64,000 nt of DNA from Hippasteria phrygiana (Eukaryota; Echinodermata; Asteroidea; Valvatida; Goniasteridae): assembly GCA_037893225.1 (NCBI GenBank), contig JAZGUH010000084.1, positions 62,001 to 126,000 of the forward strand, in the 5' to 3' direction. The notes beneath the pieces are model-generated. The model was not told where the DNA came from. It saw only the letters and a program-made list of their open reading frames with translations, and searched no databases. This document shows, piece after piece, positions 13,101-39,547 of this stretch (its first letter is position 1; each line of letters begins with the position of its first letter). Position numbers and translations under genes: made by a program.

Positions 13101-15197
13101 CTATTCCAATGGCACTTGTCAACAACTCGCTGTGTGAAACAACATTTCCGCACATCAAGTTTACATGTAATGTATAGTCAACATGTACAGTACATACATT
13201 ACATGTACAGTATACATCCGATCCATGTACTCGGTATGTGAATTGTTCATGTCATAAAAAGTAATAAGCGAATAATTCGTGCAAAACAGGTGAAAATTAG
13301 GGTTGTTTGAATATTTATCGGGGTGTTTATTTCTTTGTTTCTTCGGTAGTCATCTTTATCATAGTGATGTGGGGATCTGTGCGCCAGTGGCTGTAAACAC
13401 AGGGAAGGAGTTCAGGGGCCCGCCGATTTGTATTTCTTTTTTGTTTCGTAAATTTAAAAAGGGGAAATTGTACACAAAGTGATGTTTCACATTTCAAGCG
13501 GTGTTTAGGGCAGGGGTATCCCCCGTTGAGAAAAAGTTCAAGATGCAGTACTTGTTGACAAATTCAATAATCATCCCCACTTTTCGACACGGATTTACTC
13601 GCCACTGGTGAAATCTCATTTGTTTGGCGTATATTATTTATTGGTAATACCTGTTATTATTGTGTTTATTATTTGATAGTGTTGAAATAACTCTTATGAT
13701 GTAACTTTCCATAAATTCCTGCTGTCAAATGTAACACAAGGTCGTGGACTCAATATCGGCATCAGTATAGCTGTTTTACTTTGATTTGCTCATCATTGCA
13801 CGCACAGCCGATTTTAGTCGAAATTTATTTCGATACATAGGCCTACAACTTTATTTTTGTGTAGGAAGGGGCTGGTGCATTATTTATTTTACAATTATAA
13901 ATACAGATTTACTTATTTACTTATTTTCGTTTAGTTCTGTCATGGTACATTTTGGCGTTTGGCGGGTGGGGTGTCACGGACTATGTTCGACTGTAGGCCT
14001 ATCGTATATTTTTGGTGGCACAAACACATACAAAATACTTGTACATGCAGTATGTATCATAACTACAGGATCATGCATGCAGCAGTCATTGCAATTGTAA
14101 TCTGATCTGGCGCGCGCGCCCTGTGGGTCAGCGCGCGCGAGCCCTGTAGGTCAGCGCGCGGTCGTGGGGTATTATTTGCAGTTACTGGGTTCATATCTGC
14201 GTTCATCAGTTCGGGATTCAGTGTACAGCCGCAAGCCTGCTATGATCGTGACGACACAGCCCCTTTAATAGCCACGAACCGCCAGTAACAACGTATTGGG
14301 AATTTCGTAAAATCTCCCGCCGAAAAATGGGGAAAACTAGTGCGCATCCGCAATTCTGTATGAAAATGAGGAACATTTTCTCTTCACGCACGCGCATATA
14401 CGAAGAAGAGCTGCCATGAAGTTGCACAATAGTCTGGTAGCTATCTATACTACTGGCCGAAGGGGCGCCGTTCGCGATCGAAGCTTCGTAGGATCGAATT
14501 TCCCTTCACAATAATAATATACTAAATACCCAATAAATAAAATAATAAAAACAAAATTGCAGGAACAGACATGGGTGCATATTCTGAGAAGTCGAAGCTT
14601 GCAAAATAAATGACCTTGAAGGTATTGTACATGATCGGTCATTGTTACAATTTTCAAAAATGGGCGGATTTGGGGGTTAGTGTTTTACAGGAAATATCGT
14701 TCTACTAACCTGTTCAAAGTTTTGCGTTGTTGGATGGCGAAAACAAGAGAGAAAAACGGCGCTCCTTTCCAGCCGTTTGGCGGATGATAGCCTTTTGTCA
14801 AGGCACGCGTGGCTACCTGGACGCGTGACGCGCTCCGAATGGCAGCATGTCCGGGGCGCGCCACTGTTCGGGTAGCCACGCGCGCCTTGACTTAAAGGGA
14901 CACATTGCCTTCAAATGTCATGAAATTTTTCTGTTTGGAAATGTTCATTATCTTTTATAAGAGTTGTTCATGCAAAAAAACACGTATAATGTGTTGTAAT
15001 TAGTGAGTAGTAATTACAAAACAAAAAATTGGCCGCTTACCCCTGACATCTGACCCGCGAAACATAGACTTATTTCCAGTACTAAATACCACCGTCTAAA
15101 TAATGCGCAAAATACGCTGTAAGAGTCTTTAGGCTGGCGCCGCAGCCAGTGGCCTTGTGAACATATCAGATGATCGCCAGGTACAATTCTCTACCTC
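10129..15197. repeat. 5.07-kb tandem unit, copy 3
   Basis: This copy is near-identical to copies 1 and 2 but 4 bp longer, because of an extra GCTA in the first tRNA-like sequence (around 11228), which is shared only with copy 4. One private base is seen in 'attgcaggaacag' near 14560. Confidence 0.95.
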
Positions 15198-18100
15198 GCG
15201 ACACATATCGCCAGTGCTGCGCGCCGTGCCACAGTACATCAAAATGGATCAACAGAACGTACTTCAACCAGATGCGACTGGAAATACGACTGATGAACAC
15301 GGTCCGCCATTTTGTGGAGTCAAAAATTTGGTTCTACAAAATGGCGGACCGTTATTTGTCACGAAATTAAACAAAAAACACGCAATTTAAAGGGATAGTA
15401 ATGTGAATCTTTATATTCTACTTTAAAAAAAGCTTCTCAACCATATCCATTTCAGTTTTATAGCCAAAATCGCAAAATCCAAAGCAATGTGTCCCTTTAA
15501 GTCTTAAGGGCAGTTTTCCAACGTTTTCCAGCTGGAAATCGTTGGAAAACGATATCAATTTTACTTTTCTTGACAACGACAGCACAACTAGTGCCGTAAT
15601 TTCACAGGATGATTGAGACTACCATTAACTTACAATCGAGTAAGGTATTTCGTAATAATTCAGTAAAAACAAATTGGACGATTACCAATCGTGTACACTA
15701 CTTTTAAATATAATAATAAATGGAGAAATGTCAGAAAAAACATTACTTGTTTTTTTTTCCGGAAACCCTTAGAGTTAATCAATCAAATATGCATTCTGGT
15801 ATTATGCCTTTTTAAACAAAAAAGTTATGTGATGTTGACCAAGCTTTCAGGTGCCGCGATTCACCGGGGCCCCATACTCCGGCTTACCGGCTCCCATGTA
15901 GGACTCTTAAGGGCTCGGATTCCGGTCCATCACAGATCAGACCCCGGTCCATCACACCTCCTTCCCCACTCATCCATATAACCCGAAGGTCTAGCACCGT
16001 AAAAGGGAGGAACATGGCTGCACCCTAAGCAATGACTGCCGAGCCAGCCAAACGTGCCATGAGCCTGTACGAAAATGCTTACCTGGACTTCACGAGCGGT
16101 CCCAACTGCACTGCTAATCGACCGCACGCCACAGTACAGTTGGTATTTGGGGACGGTAAACGAATACTCTTATAAATAATGACAATCACATTTCTGGAAA
16201 AGAAAAAAGGAAATACTGAAAAGCTGGGAATCGAACCCTCAGTTTAAGAGCCGATAAACGACTCGATGAACGACTCGCTTAACCACTCGACCACTAGCTA
16301 AGCTGTTACTGCCTGAGAGAATTTTTAAACCTATTGAAACAGAGAAGAAACCACACGGCGGCAGTACAATACCCGAACATGGTTGAATGAATACCATTAT
16401 CCCTTGCGTACGGATGACGCCATATGGCGTCAAAAAAATGCCACCAGGCCGGATGGCGTGATTTTTTCCCAAGGAAAGTTAGGGCAATTATCATAAATGG
16501 GCGCTGCACTTGACTTTGTGAGCTGAGACAGGTTCCCAGACTTGTTTTCCCTTGAAATAAAATCCTCCACACCACAATTAGTACAAGAAAAAGAAATATA
16601 AATCGGGCAAAGGATTCGAACCCAGGCCTCTGTAGTCCAAAGCCTTATGCTCTACCAATATAGCCACAACAGTAGCTGGACCAAATATTTTTTTCTCAAC
16701 CTTATATTGTTGTCTGAATGATGCGTGCGATGCTTATTATAAAAAATAACTTAATCATGAATATGCATGTGGTAATGCCGGTCTAGATACGCCCATTTAT
16801 GATAACTGCCCTCACCTTCCTTGGAAACAAAATTATGCGGCCGGATGACGCCATTGGCCGCCGTTTGTGCAGTTTCAATCCATTGTTGGATTATTGTTTA
16901 TGTCATGCTTGACTGCAAAAACACATTGTAGCGGTTCGATTTGGCTGCCAGAACCGCTGCAACACCCCGACGTCTCCCGTAAAATACCGTGCCCAAGGGG
17001 TTAAGAATCATGGCTTTATAACTGTAAATTTGAAAAATGAGGGAAACTAGTGCGCATGCGTTAATTCTGTATGAAAATGGGAACATTTTCTCTTCACGCA
17101 CGCGCACATACGAAGAAGAGCATGAAGTTGCACAATAGTCTGGTAGCTATCTATACTGGCGAAGGGGCGCCGTTCGCGATCGAAGCTGCTATGCTTTGCC
17201 GGCTATGCGCTAGCGGCTGCAGTGTCAAGTTCACTGCTCGTGTTCGCATGCGACGTCTTGCAACTGTGACGATCGACGCGAGGGAGATACGACGGGGAAT
17301 TGTACCCCCTCATAGTAATGCATGGGTAGCGAGGCTGCACTGTCTTCGTGTAATGTGCTTGTTTGGTGTTTGTTTTTTGATGTTCAAATTTAGTCAGGGG
17401 TAGGGGGCTCGAAGCCTCACGTACCTATAGGTATAGCGTGGCTATCCTACCCCGGGGACTTTAGATGTCCACAAAACTGAAAAATGGCGGACGTGTCTGT
17501 GTGGCGCGAAATTAAATTTTGCCCCTCATCAACGGCTGATCCTTGATCACTAACTTTACCTTTTAGGACACAGGTAAGCAATATCATTAAATCGCGAGGT
17601 GTATTGGAATACTCCCTTCTAGATATCGGTAATGGCCGATTTATCCACAGATTCAGATTCAGTTTCTGATGACATATCATGGGATAAACTTTCGCAACAA
17701 ACCCCAATGGATGCTCAAGATCATACAAATCATGACGATCATCCACGATCAACCTTTGACGTAGTATATAGCCAGGCACAAAGTAATACGCAGTTTCAAA
17801 CTCAAAAAAGAAAACGACCAAAGTCCAGCCTTAATTACAGTGACGTCTACACAGATTCAGAAGGAGACACTCATAATGAACATCCAACAAAATCCCACAG
17901 GCGGGGTATCCGTAAAAGGGTCTATGTATTATGTGTACATTCATCTGGATGTATCTTGTTCGTATCTTGCTTGTAAACTTAGGTCGATAAAAAGCTTCAG
18001 GCTTATTTTGACCCGTCACTTTAATAACAAAATTATCATGCTACTAAAAGAGGGGTAGTGGCTGCAGACAGTTCTTTAGCAGCGAAAAATACATTAAAAT

Positions 18101-18675
18101 CTAGAACTTAGAAGTACATTTTGTTTAAGCAGTTGATAGATAGAGCTGAAACAACTTTACTTGGTCGCTATTCCAATGGCACTTGTCAACAACTCGCTGT
18201 GTGAAACAACATTTCCGCACATCAAGTTTACATGTAATGTATAGTCAACATGTACAGTACATACATTACATGTACAGTATACATCCGATCCATGTACTCG
18301 GTATGTGAATTGTTCATGTCATAAAAAGTAATAAGCGAATAATTCGTGCAAAACAGGTGAAAATTAGGGTTGTTTGAATATTTGTCGGGATGTTTATTTC
18401 TTTGTTTCTTCGGTAGTCATCTTTAACATAGTGATGTGGGGATATGTGCCCCAGTGGCGTAAACACGGGGAAGGAGTTCAGGGGCCCGCCGATTTGTATT
18501 TCTTTTTTGTTTCGTAAATTTAAAAAGGGGAAAATTGTACACAAAGTGATGTTTCAAATTTCAAGCGGTGTTTAGGGCAGGGGTATCCCCCGTTGAGAAC
18601 AAGTTCAAGATGCAGTACTTCGTTGACAAATTCAATAATCATCCCCACTTTTCGACACGGATTTACTCGCCACTG
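15198..18675. repeat. 5.07-kb tandem unit, copy 4, truncated and diverging at the array edge
   Basis: Up to about 16680 this copy is almost identical to copy 3. From there to its break at 18675 it collects many substitutions and indels (for example around 16687, 16768, 17080, 17210, 18440 and 18478). It stops after the 'cgccactggt' motif, so about 1.6 kb of the unit is missing. An end copy that is more diverged than the interior ones is the classic result of unequal crossing-over or gene conversion homogenising the interior of an array. Confidence 0.9.
17632..17976 (+). CDS. small ORF of unknown function, repeated in every tandem unit
   Basis: The frame encodes 114 aa in copy 4. It starts MADLSTDSDS and is acidic and Ser/Asp-rich, with a basic KRKRPK patch in the middle that resembles a nuclear localisation signal and a second basic patch SHRRGIRKR; the hydrophobic Cys-containing tail may be read-through into an intron. 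In copies 1-3 (2430-2774, 7495-7839, 12564-12908) the same frame is open, but the ATG is ACG, so only copy 4 could start there. A pyrimidine-rich CTTCTAG just upstream could be a splice acceptor and CAGGTAAGC at about 17570 a splice donor, so it may be one exon of a split gene. I recognise no family, and it could also be non-coding. Confidence 0.3.
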   Translation: MADLSTDSDSVSDDISWDKLSQQTPMDAQDHTNHDDHPRSTFDVVYSQAQSNTQFQTQKRKRPKSSLNYSDVYTDSEGDTHNEHPTKSHRRGIRKRVYVLCVHSSGCILFVSCL

Positions 18676-19010
18676 GTAAAGTGACGGGTCAAAATAAGCC
18701 TAAAGCTTTTTATCGACCTAAGTTTACAAGCAAGATACGAACAAGATACATCCAGATGAATGTACACATAATACATAGACCCTTTTACGGATACCCCGCC
18801 TGTGGGATTTTGTGTACAAAATTTAGCGCGAACTATCCCACAGCGACAAGACACGTTGCAGTTTTGCTGTGCACATTTACATGGACAAGCACCCCGTGTG
18901 CCGAGTCGTCCTCTCTGGCAAGAGTTTCGGCATGTACATGTCATAGGTTCTCCAGCGTAAGGTTCTACTTCTATATTGTCAACCTCAAATTCTATGCAAC
19001 TTTCAGACAT
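18663..19010 (-). CDS. Cys-rich ORF of unknown family, fused to the inverted array fragment
   Basis: The frame is 115 aa. Residues 1-24 are acidic (MSESCIEFEVDNIEVEP...). Residues 24-66 carry regularly spaced cysteines (CTCRNSC, CPCKC, CNVSCRCG), a pattern typical of a small metal-binding domain. The rest is simply the antisense-inverted tandem-unit sequence. The Cys block is not present in the tandem units themselves. It may be the 5' exon of an element whose later part seeded the array, or unrelated DNA at the breakpoint. I cannot name the family; the Cys spacing is the only reason to think it codes. Confidence 0.35.
   Translation of the reverse strand: MSESCIEFEVDNIEVEPYAGEPMTCTCRNSCQRGRLGTRGACPCKCAQQNCNVSCRCGIVRAKFCTQNPTGGVSVKGSMYYVYIHLDVSCSYLACKLRSIKSFRLILTRHFTSGE
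18676..18811 (-). repeat. inverted fragment of the tandem unit at the array edge
   Basis: This stretch is the reverse complement of about 17889-18022 with a single difference noticed (CTAAAG for CTGAAG). It starts exactly where copy 4 breaks off, so the array ends in a short inverted duplication of itself. This is the sort of junction made by fold-back or template-switch repair. Confidence 0.85.
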
Positions 19011-19589
19011 GTGTACATGTGAATGAAATTTTATGAAATAAACAGATGAAATTTGAACGGTTTTTTTCTTAGAGAACTGAGTGCCACGATGTGTGCTACT
19101 TGTTTATAAGTAAGACGCTGGACATGCGTACATGTTCCAGGGGGTGTAGTTTCCAAAAGCCAATTCTCAGAACAGCCATAACAAACGGATGGAGGTTAAA
19201 AATAGCACATAACCGAAATGAAGCGCAAGGGGGCGCACTCCAATATTTGATTCGTTAACGCGAGATGGCGCGACGACACAGCCCCTTTAAGATTCCTCTT
19301 GAAGCATAAATAGTCGTAGGATGCAAGGAAATGTGCACTTACAGAATGCGCGGAAAAGATTTTCGTTCTACTGTAAGAGTATATTATTGGTGTGAACAAG
19401 CAGAAAGCCGAGCTTCACTGTCAAACACCCTAACAGGAAGAACCAAGTTGGACTGACGGATGGAACTTTATACGTGAAACAATAACGGTGCTCATCATTT
19501 TGAATGTGGAGTCATAGACCTATCATCTTCTGTTTTATAATTCGTATTTTTATTATTTCCTGCATGGTAGGGGGTATCTGCGGCATCAG
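19011..19589. other. spacer between array edge and P450 relic
   Basis: No gene is recognised. The motif 'cgacgacacagcccctttaa' (about 19270-19290) also occurs in each tandem unit (about 4113), suggesting a shared small TTAA-adjacent repeat end. Confidence 0.5.
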
Positions 19590-20373
19590 GACAACCATGG
19601 GTCGAGATGCGTCGGTTCTGCTTGAACGTCCTCCGGAGTTTTGGAGTTGGGAAATCTAGCTTCGAAGCGCAGATTGGCACTGAAGGTGCAGAATTGCTGA
19701 AGGAGATGTCTGCTTTTAACGGAAAGCCATTCAACCCAAAACTCCCGTTCGGCAGCGCAGTCTCAAAGTTTTGCTCTGTAGTTTTTGGAAAGCGTTACGA
19801 GTACAACGATAAAGATTTCACACGATTTCTTTATCTACTCAGCAGCGTCATCACATTATCTGGACCTGGTGGTTTATTCCTTTTCTTCAGTGACCTTGCT
19901 CATTCCCTTTTTGAAGCCCAAGAACCGTCATTTGTATTTTACCTACATCTTAAACTTCCTGAGGGATGTTATCGATTGCCACCGTGCTTCTCTCGACCCT
20001 CACAATCTGAACAGCCTCATTGATGTGTATCTGATGAACATATATATATTTTGTGCTTTCAAAGATATCTTGTTCAATTGTTACAGGTCGCCGTATCTGT
20101 CTGGGTGAACACTTGGCAAAGATGGAGCTGTATATCTTCTTCAGCTATTTCATGCATCAGTTTACCTTCGAAAAACCAGCCGATGTACCCGCCGCTGACA
20201 CTAGCTGGAAGGAAAGCCGGGCCTTCTCGCCTCTACCTTTTGAGATTAATTTTGTGCCGTCAGCAGACGCGATTAAAACATGGACCGTACATAAAAAGAT
20301 CCTCGCAAATATAAATATCGCCTGCTTGAGACGTACGTCACAATGGTTTTTCCCTTCCCACAATGCCTTTTGA
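19590..20373 (+). pseudogene. CYP2-like cytochrome P450, broken and internally deleted
   Basis: After a CAG acceptor at 19589 the frame reads GQPWVEMRRF..LRSFGVGK, then NGKPFNPK and FGKRYEYNDKDF, matching the helix C to helix E region of family 2 P450s. After about 19860 the similarity moves to another frame (FLRDVIDCHRASLDP, about 19965-20010), so there is at least one frameshift. The I-helix threonine region and the ExxR motif are missing. From 20087, behind an intron-like TTACAG, the heme-binding end resumes (GRRICLGEHLAKMEL, SPLPFEINFVP) in the position and phase of the usual last exon. The heme Cys is intact. The reading frame runs past the usual end into a foldback repeat (20304-20406). 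The retained intron remnant argues for a decayed genomic copy, not a processed one. Confidence 0.8.
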
Positions 20374-20406
20374 CCATTGTGACGTCTCAACCAGACGGTA
20401 TTTGCG
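20304..20406. repeat. foldback repeat at the 3' end of the P450 relic
   Basis: The inverted halves CGCAAATA...GAGACGT..GTCACAATGG and CCATTGTGACGTCTC...TATTTGCG form a ~100-bp foldback that interrupts the natural end of the P450 frame. Confidence 0.6.
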
Positions 20407-20412
20407 ATATTG

Positions 20413-21140
20413 TCTATGCGCACGTGAGAACAATGGGAAAGGGATCGGTATCATGATGTCTGCTGCCACTACGCGTCTCAAAAGTCTCCCATTGCACATG
20501 TGGAGGCAGTTGGCGCTCGTTACGCATCGTCGTCAGAAGACGCACAATGCAATCGTATGCCTCGACATTTCCTGTCCATCCATAGTTTAAATTGAGCTAA
20601 AAAAAGGTGAATTATAATATAGCCCGAGTTCTATTATAAAACGCAAACTTCATTACAAAAAGAGAATGATATTGCTTAGGTGAAAATCAACTTTTTTATT
20701 TGTTTCAATCCGAGTGTTACCGTTTATAAAAGAGTGCATTTCCAGTACTTGTCTGAAATGCTGTCATCGCGAGAAAATTGCCTGCGGGCAAAATAAAAAA
20801 AAACCTCACTGGTAAGATTTGCGTTACTTATGGGTTACGGGGAAAACACCAATCGTGCTGTTCACCATAATTCAACAATGACAGTTTATTGTAGTTTTTC
20901 CCGATTACTTTAATGCTTTTATCATGCTGTAGAAAAATATGTTTAAAATGAGACTGGCCTTTGATGGACTGTACATGGAATGGGCATCCACTTGAGGATA
21001 AACCATTGGATAAACGTGGTTTGATTTTGTGCACGTCAACTTAAATAAAGAACTGGCAATTGGAAGTTTTCATTTTTTTTCGCGCAATTCACACAGCCAA
21101 CATTTTCAATCTAAAAATTGTTTTTCAAAGTGAACAAAGA
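20413..21140. other. no gene recognised
   Basis: AT-rich sequence with short open frames only. I see no conserved domain, splice pattern or clear repeat. Confidence 0.5.
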
Positions 21141-21367
21141 AACTGGCAGGATTCGAACCTGCGACCTCCGGAAACCGTACCTATGCTCTACCAACTAAGC
21201 TATCTTGCCCCATGTTGGCGGTCTCCCAAATTGTCCGTATCTTTGTTCGGGTGGGCACTAGTCATAAGTCATAAACCCAGAATGCCATATAGCCAGGGAT
21301 CACACCCAATTTTACGATACAACCTGGGAAGCGACATTGTGGGGATCACTCAATGAGGATACGACTT
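21141..21367 (-). mobile_element. tRNA-derived SINE-like repeat, copy a
   Basis: The minus strand reads a body starting 'aagtcgtatcctcattgag', then 'gggagaccgccaaca', then a tRNA-like module (21142-21212) with box A TAGCTTAGTTGG and box B GGTTCGAATCC. The tRNA-like part lies at the downstream end of the body, not at the 5' end as in ordinary SINEs. Related copies are at 23460, 23605 and 59670. Confidence 0.6.
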
Positions 21368-21754
21368 CAAATTTACCTAGTCAGTTTCCCTTGTGGATTG
21401 TTTGATAAAAAAAATAATCGTATTTTAACAGAGCCTAAATGTACAGTGTATATTGTACACATAGTTTTAATTGTTAGCTTCCCAAATGATCCCGAGGTCT
21501 TTATATAATTCAAATGTATTTACATGTATTAACCCCAATAATCCTAAATCCTCTAATTTTAATATGATTTTCCATACACCCTCGAGAGTAAGGGTTATGT
21601 TGTATGATATTTTTAAATTCTAGAATGCTTTGTTTATATGCCTGTACTAATTTCTTATGTATGTAGGGCTGCAATGGAAACCACTTATACTGTTTGGTTA
21701 TACCTTGGGTAAAGAACCATCATAAATTAAACAATTTAAACTACATGTATACCT

Positions 21755-21919
21755 AGCAAGATATGGGACCAAGGGGGTACCCCTCTTGTCCCTATACACT
21801 CTCCAGACTATTGTTACCAAACAATATCTGAAAGGAATTCTTGAGATTTCGGGAACACAATGACCAACACAAAGGGGGGGGGGGGGTGGAGGGTGGTTCT
21901 CTTTGTCCCATATCTTGCT
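21755..21919. mobile_element. MITE with AGCAAGATATGGGAC ends, copy 1
   Basis: Terminal inverted repeats AGCAAGATATGGGAC and GTCCCATATCTTGCT bound ~165 bp that recur in inverted orientation at 28146-28315. An internal G-run (21877 onward) and a CCCTCTTGTCC stretch are shared. Non-autonomous DNA element. Confidence 0.7.
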
Positions 21920-21967
21920 TCAAATGACTTAAACTATTTAATATAAAAGATTAAGTACTGTCATTTC

Positions 21968-22392
21968 AAAAAAAAATTACAAATCATTCAATATACAAGA
22001 TAAAGCAAATATTCGAATACCATTTTGTCAGTTCGAATATTCGAAAAGATATATATGCACGTACAGATATGACTCTGATGCTATTTTAATAGAAAAGTTA
22101 CGGCACTCAGCAGTGTCAAATGCCGCATTTTTGTCAATCGTAACTTTTTGTGGACGGAGGTTTATTTGTTCCCGTCCGTAACACCCTTGATACAACAGGG
22201 GCATGCAAAAAAATGCTGTTTGAACGTCCATAATATCAATCGCCATACGTAAAACACCGGCGTGCTTTTACGTGCAATGTTTTTTTACCGGTGTGGCATG
22301 CACAAAAAAACTTGATCGGCGAGTATCGAATATTCGGTCAAACCCAGTTTCGAATATTCGAATACTAAATTATTCGAAAATGAACAGCCCTA
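21968..22392. mobile_element. hAT-like non-autonomous element, copy 1 (empty TTAA site)
   Basis: Internal sequence rich in TTCGAATATTCGAA, ending in GAACAGCCCTA. It is related to 47980-48712 and 52524-52981. GTCATTTC occurs at both borders (21960-21967 and 22393-22400), the right length for a hAT target duplication, though the left terminal repeat is not recognisable. Position 22086-22089 (TTAA) is the empty site matching the insertion found in copy 2. Confidence 0.6.
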
Positions 22393-22400
22393 GTCATTTC

Positions 22401-23265
22401 AAATTTGTACAAATAATCTTCTCAAATAGTTTATTTTAAAAAGAAAGACTCTTTGAAACAGCAAATGGTTATTATTGTTGAATACGTGGATGTGAATAAC
22501 TGTCCGTGTTTTGGGGGTGTATGTCCTTTGAAAAAAAAAAATCAAATTGAATTTCTAATTTGTTTCCATCAGATAAGTTAAAGGCCTTTAAATAAGACAC
22601 TCCACCAACGATGAAGTAACAATGATTCAATTTTCAAATTTGAAATTGAAATTTCAAATGGGACGCTCCTAATTTATACAGTGTTAATGTACAAATGTAT
22701 ATCAATCTTTGTGTGAACTACATAATAGAACAAGGACCAATTGACCTATCGCGGTCGAATCGCGTCAATGCAGCTTGTGAATTATTGTCCAATCACATCA
22801 ATTATAATTCCACGTGGAATGCGCAAAATCTGAGACAAACAAAAATTACCATACAAAATACCCATAGGGTTGTCTATTGAGTGCACAGTGAAGTAAGTGG
22901 ATTTGGTTGAAATTGAAATTTTCGGACAGCTTGGACATAAAGATCTTATTCAGCTTGTTTTAACACATATAAGTATATCTCCCACTGTACCGTTTAGCAC
23001 GTTTACATTTTTTCATTTTGTTTTTAGCCGCATCGCAGACGGGGCTCCATAAGCGCTTAGCGTTGTTCTTCTTTTTCTTCTTCTTGTGCCAAATTTGTTT
23101 AATCACGTGACAGTTACGTGACAGTTTTCCTTGACGAAACTCTCACACACGCAAAGTCTATGAGACGGCAGGCTGTACTGTGCATGTGTCTATGACGAAA
23201 CTGTCACACACGCAAGTCACCAACGACGCGGCTCTTGCACGAATTCGTGCTTGTTTTTCCTGATC
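22401..23265. other. 3' flank of NENF
   Basis: No gene seen. Near 23105-23215 a motif TGACGAAACT(C/G)TCACACACGCAA occurs twice. No convincing minus-strand polyadenylation signal could be assigned. Confidence 0.45.
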
Positions 23266-39159
<15,894 letters not shown>

Positions 39160-39499
39160 AGCTGAAGAATGCTGGTCAAAAGATAAATCGAAACGTCAAC
39201 AAAACCAACACTTCGTGCAGAAGCAATATATTACTACTCCACGAGCTATACTGCCAGCACTGTACAGCCTGGAGACCTGACGGGATATCTGTTGCATTAT
39301 TATGCGTGACGCTTGGACACCTGACCCAAACAAAATGTCAACCTCGTATTCATTTTTGTAGCAGTGTTGTGATATGTCTGCGGAGATCTTCGGGATAAAG
39401 GTTGGTTTAGAAAGCCGGAAGGGGAGGGGATAGGCGGAGGCTGATTGAGTAGGGAGCTGGCTGGATTCTCCTAAAATCCGCAATCAACCATCATCCACC
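39160..39499. promoter_or_regulatory. shared bidirectional promoter region of NENF and ACTR2
   Basis: 340 bp separate the two divergent start codons, and this must include both 5' UTRs. No TATA box is apparent for ACTR2. At 39414-39441 a cluster CCGGAAGGGGAGGGG then GGCGGAGG resembles an ETS site joined to Sp1/KLF-type GC boxes, which is common in TATA-less bidirectional promoters of housekeeping genes. ACTR2 has a good initiation context (CCACCATGG). Confidence 0.6.
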
Positions 39500-39547
39500 A
39501 TGGATAGCCATGGAAGAAAAGTCATAGTTTGTGATAATGGTACAGGA
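39500..39547 (+). CDS. ACTR2: ACTR2 exon 1
   Basis: Codes [16 protein letters not shown], including the first phosphate-binding loop. The donor GTAAGT follows GGA. The start is chosen from the family N-terminus and the CCACCATGG context. Confidence 0.95.
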
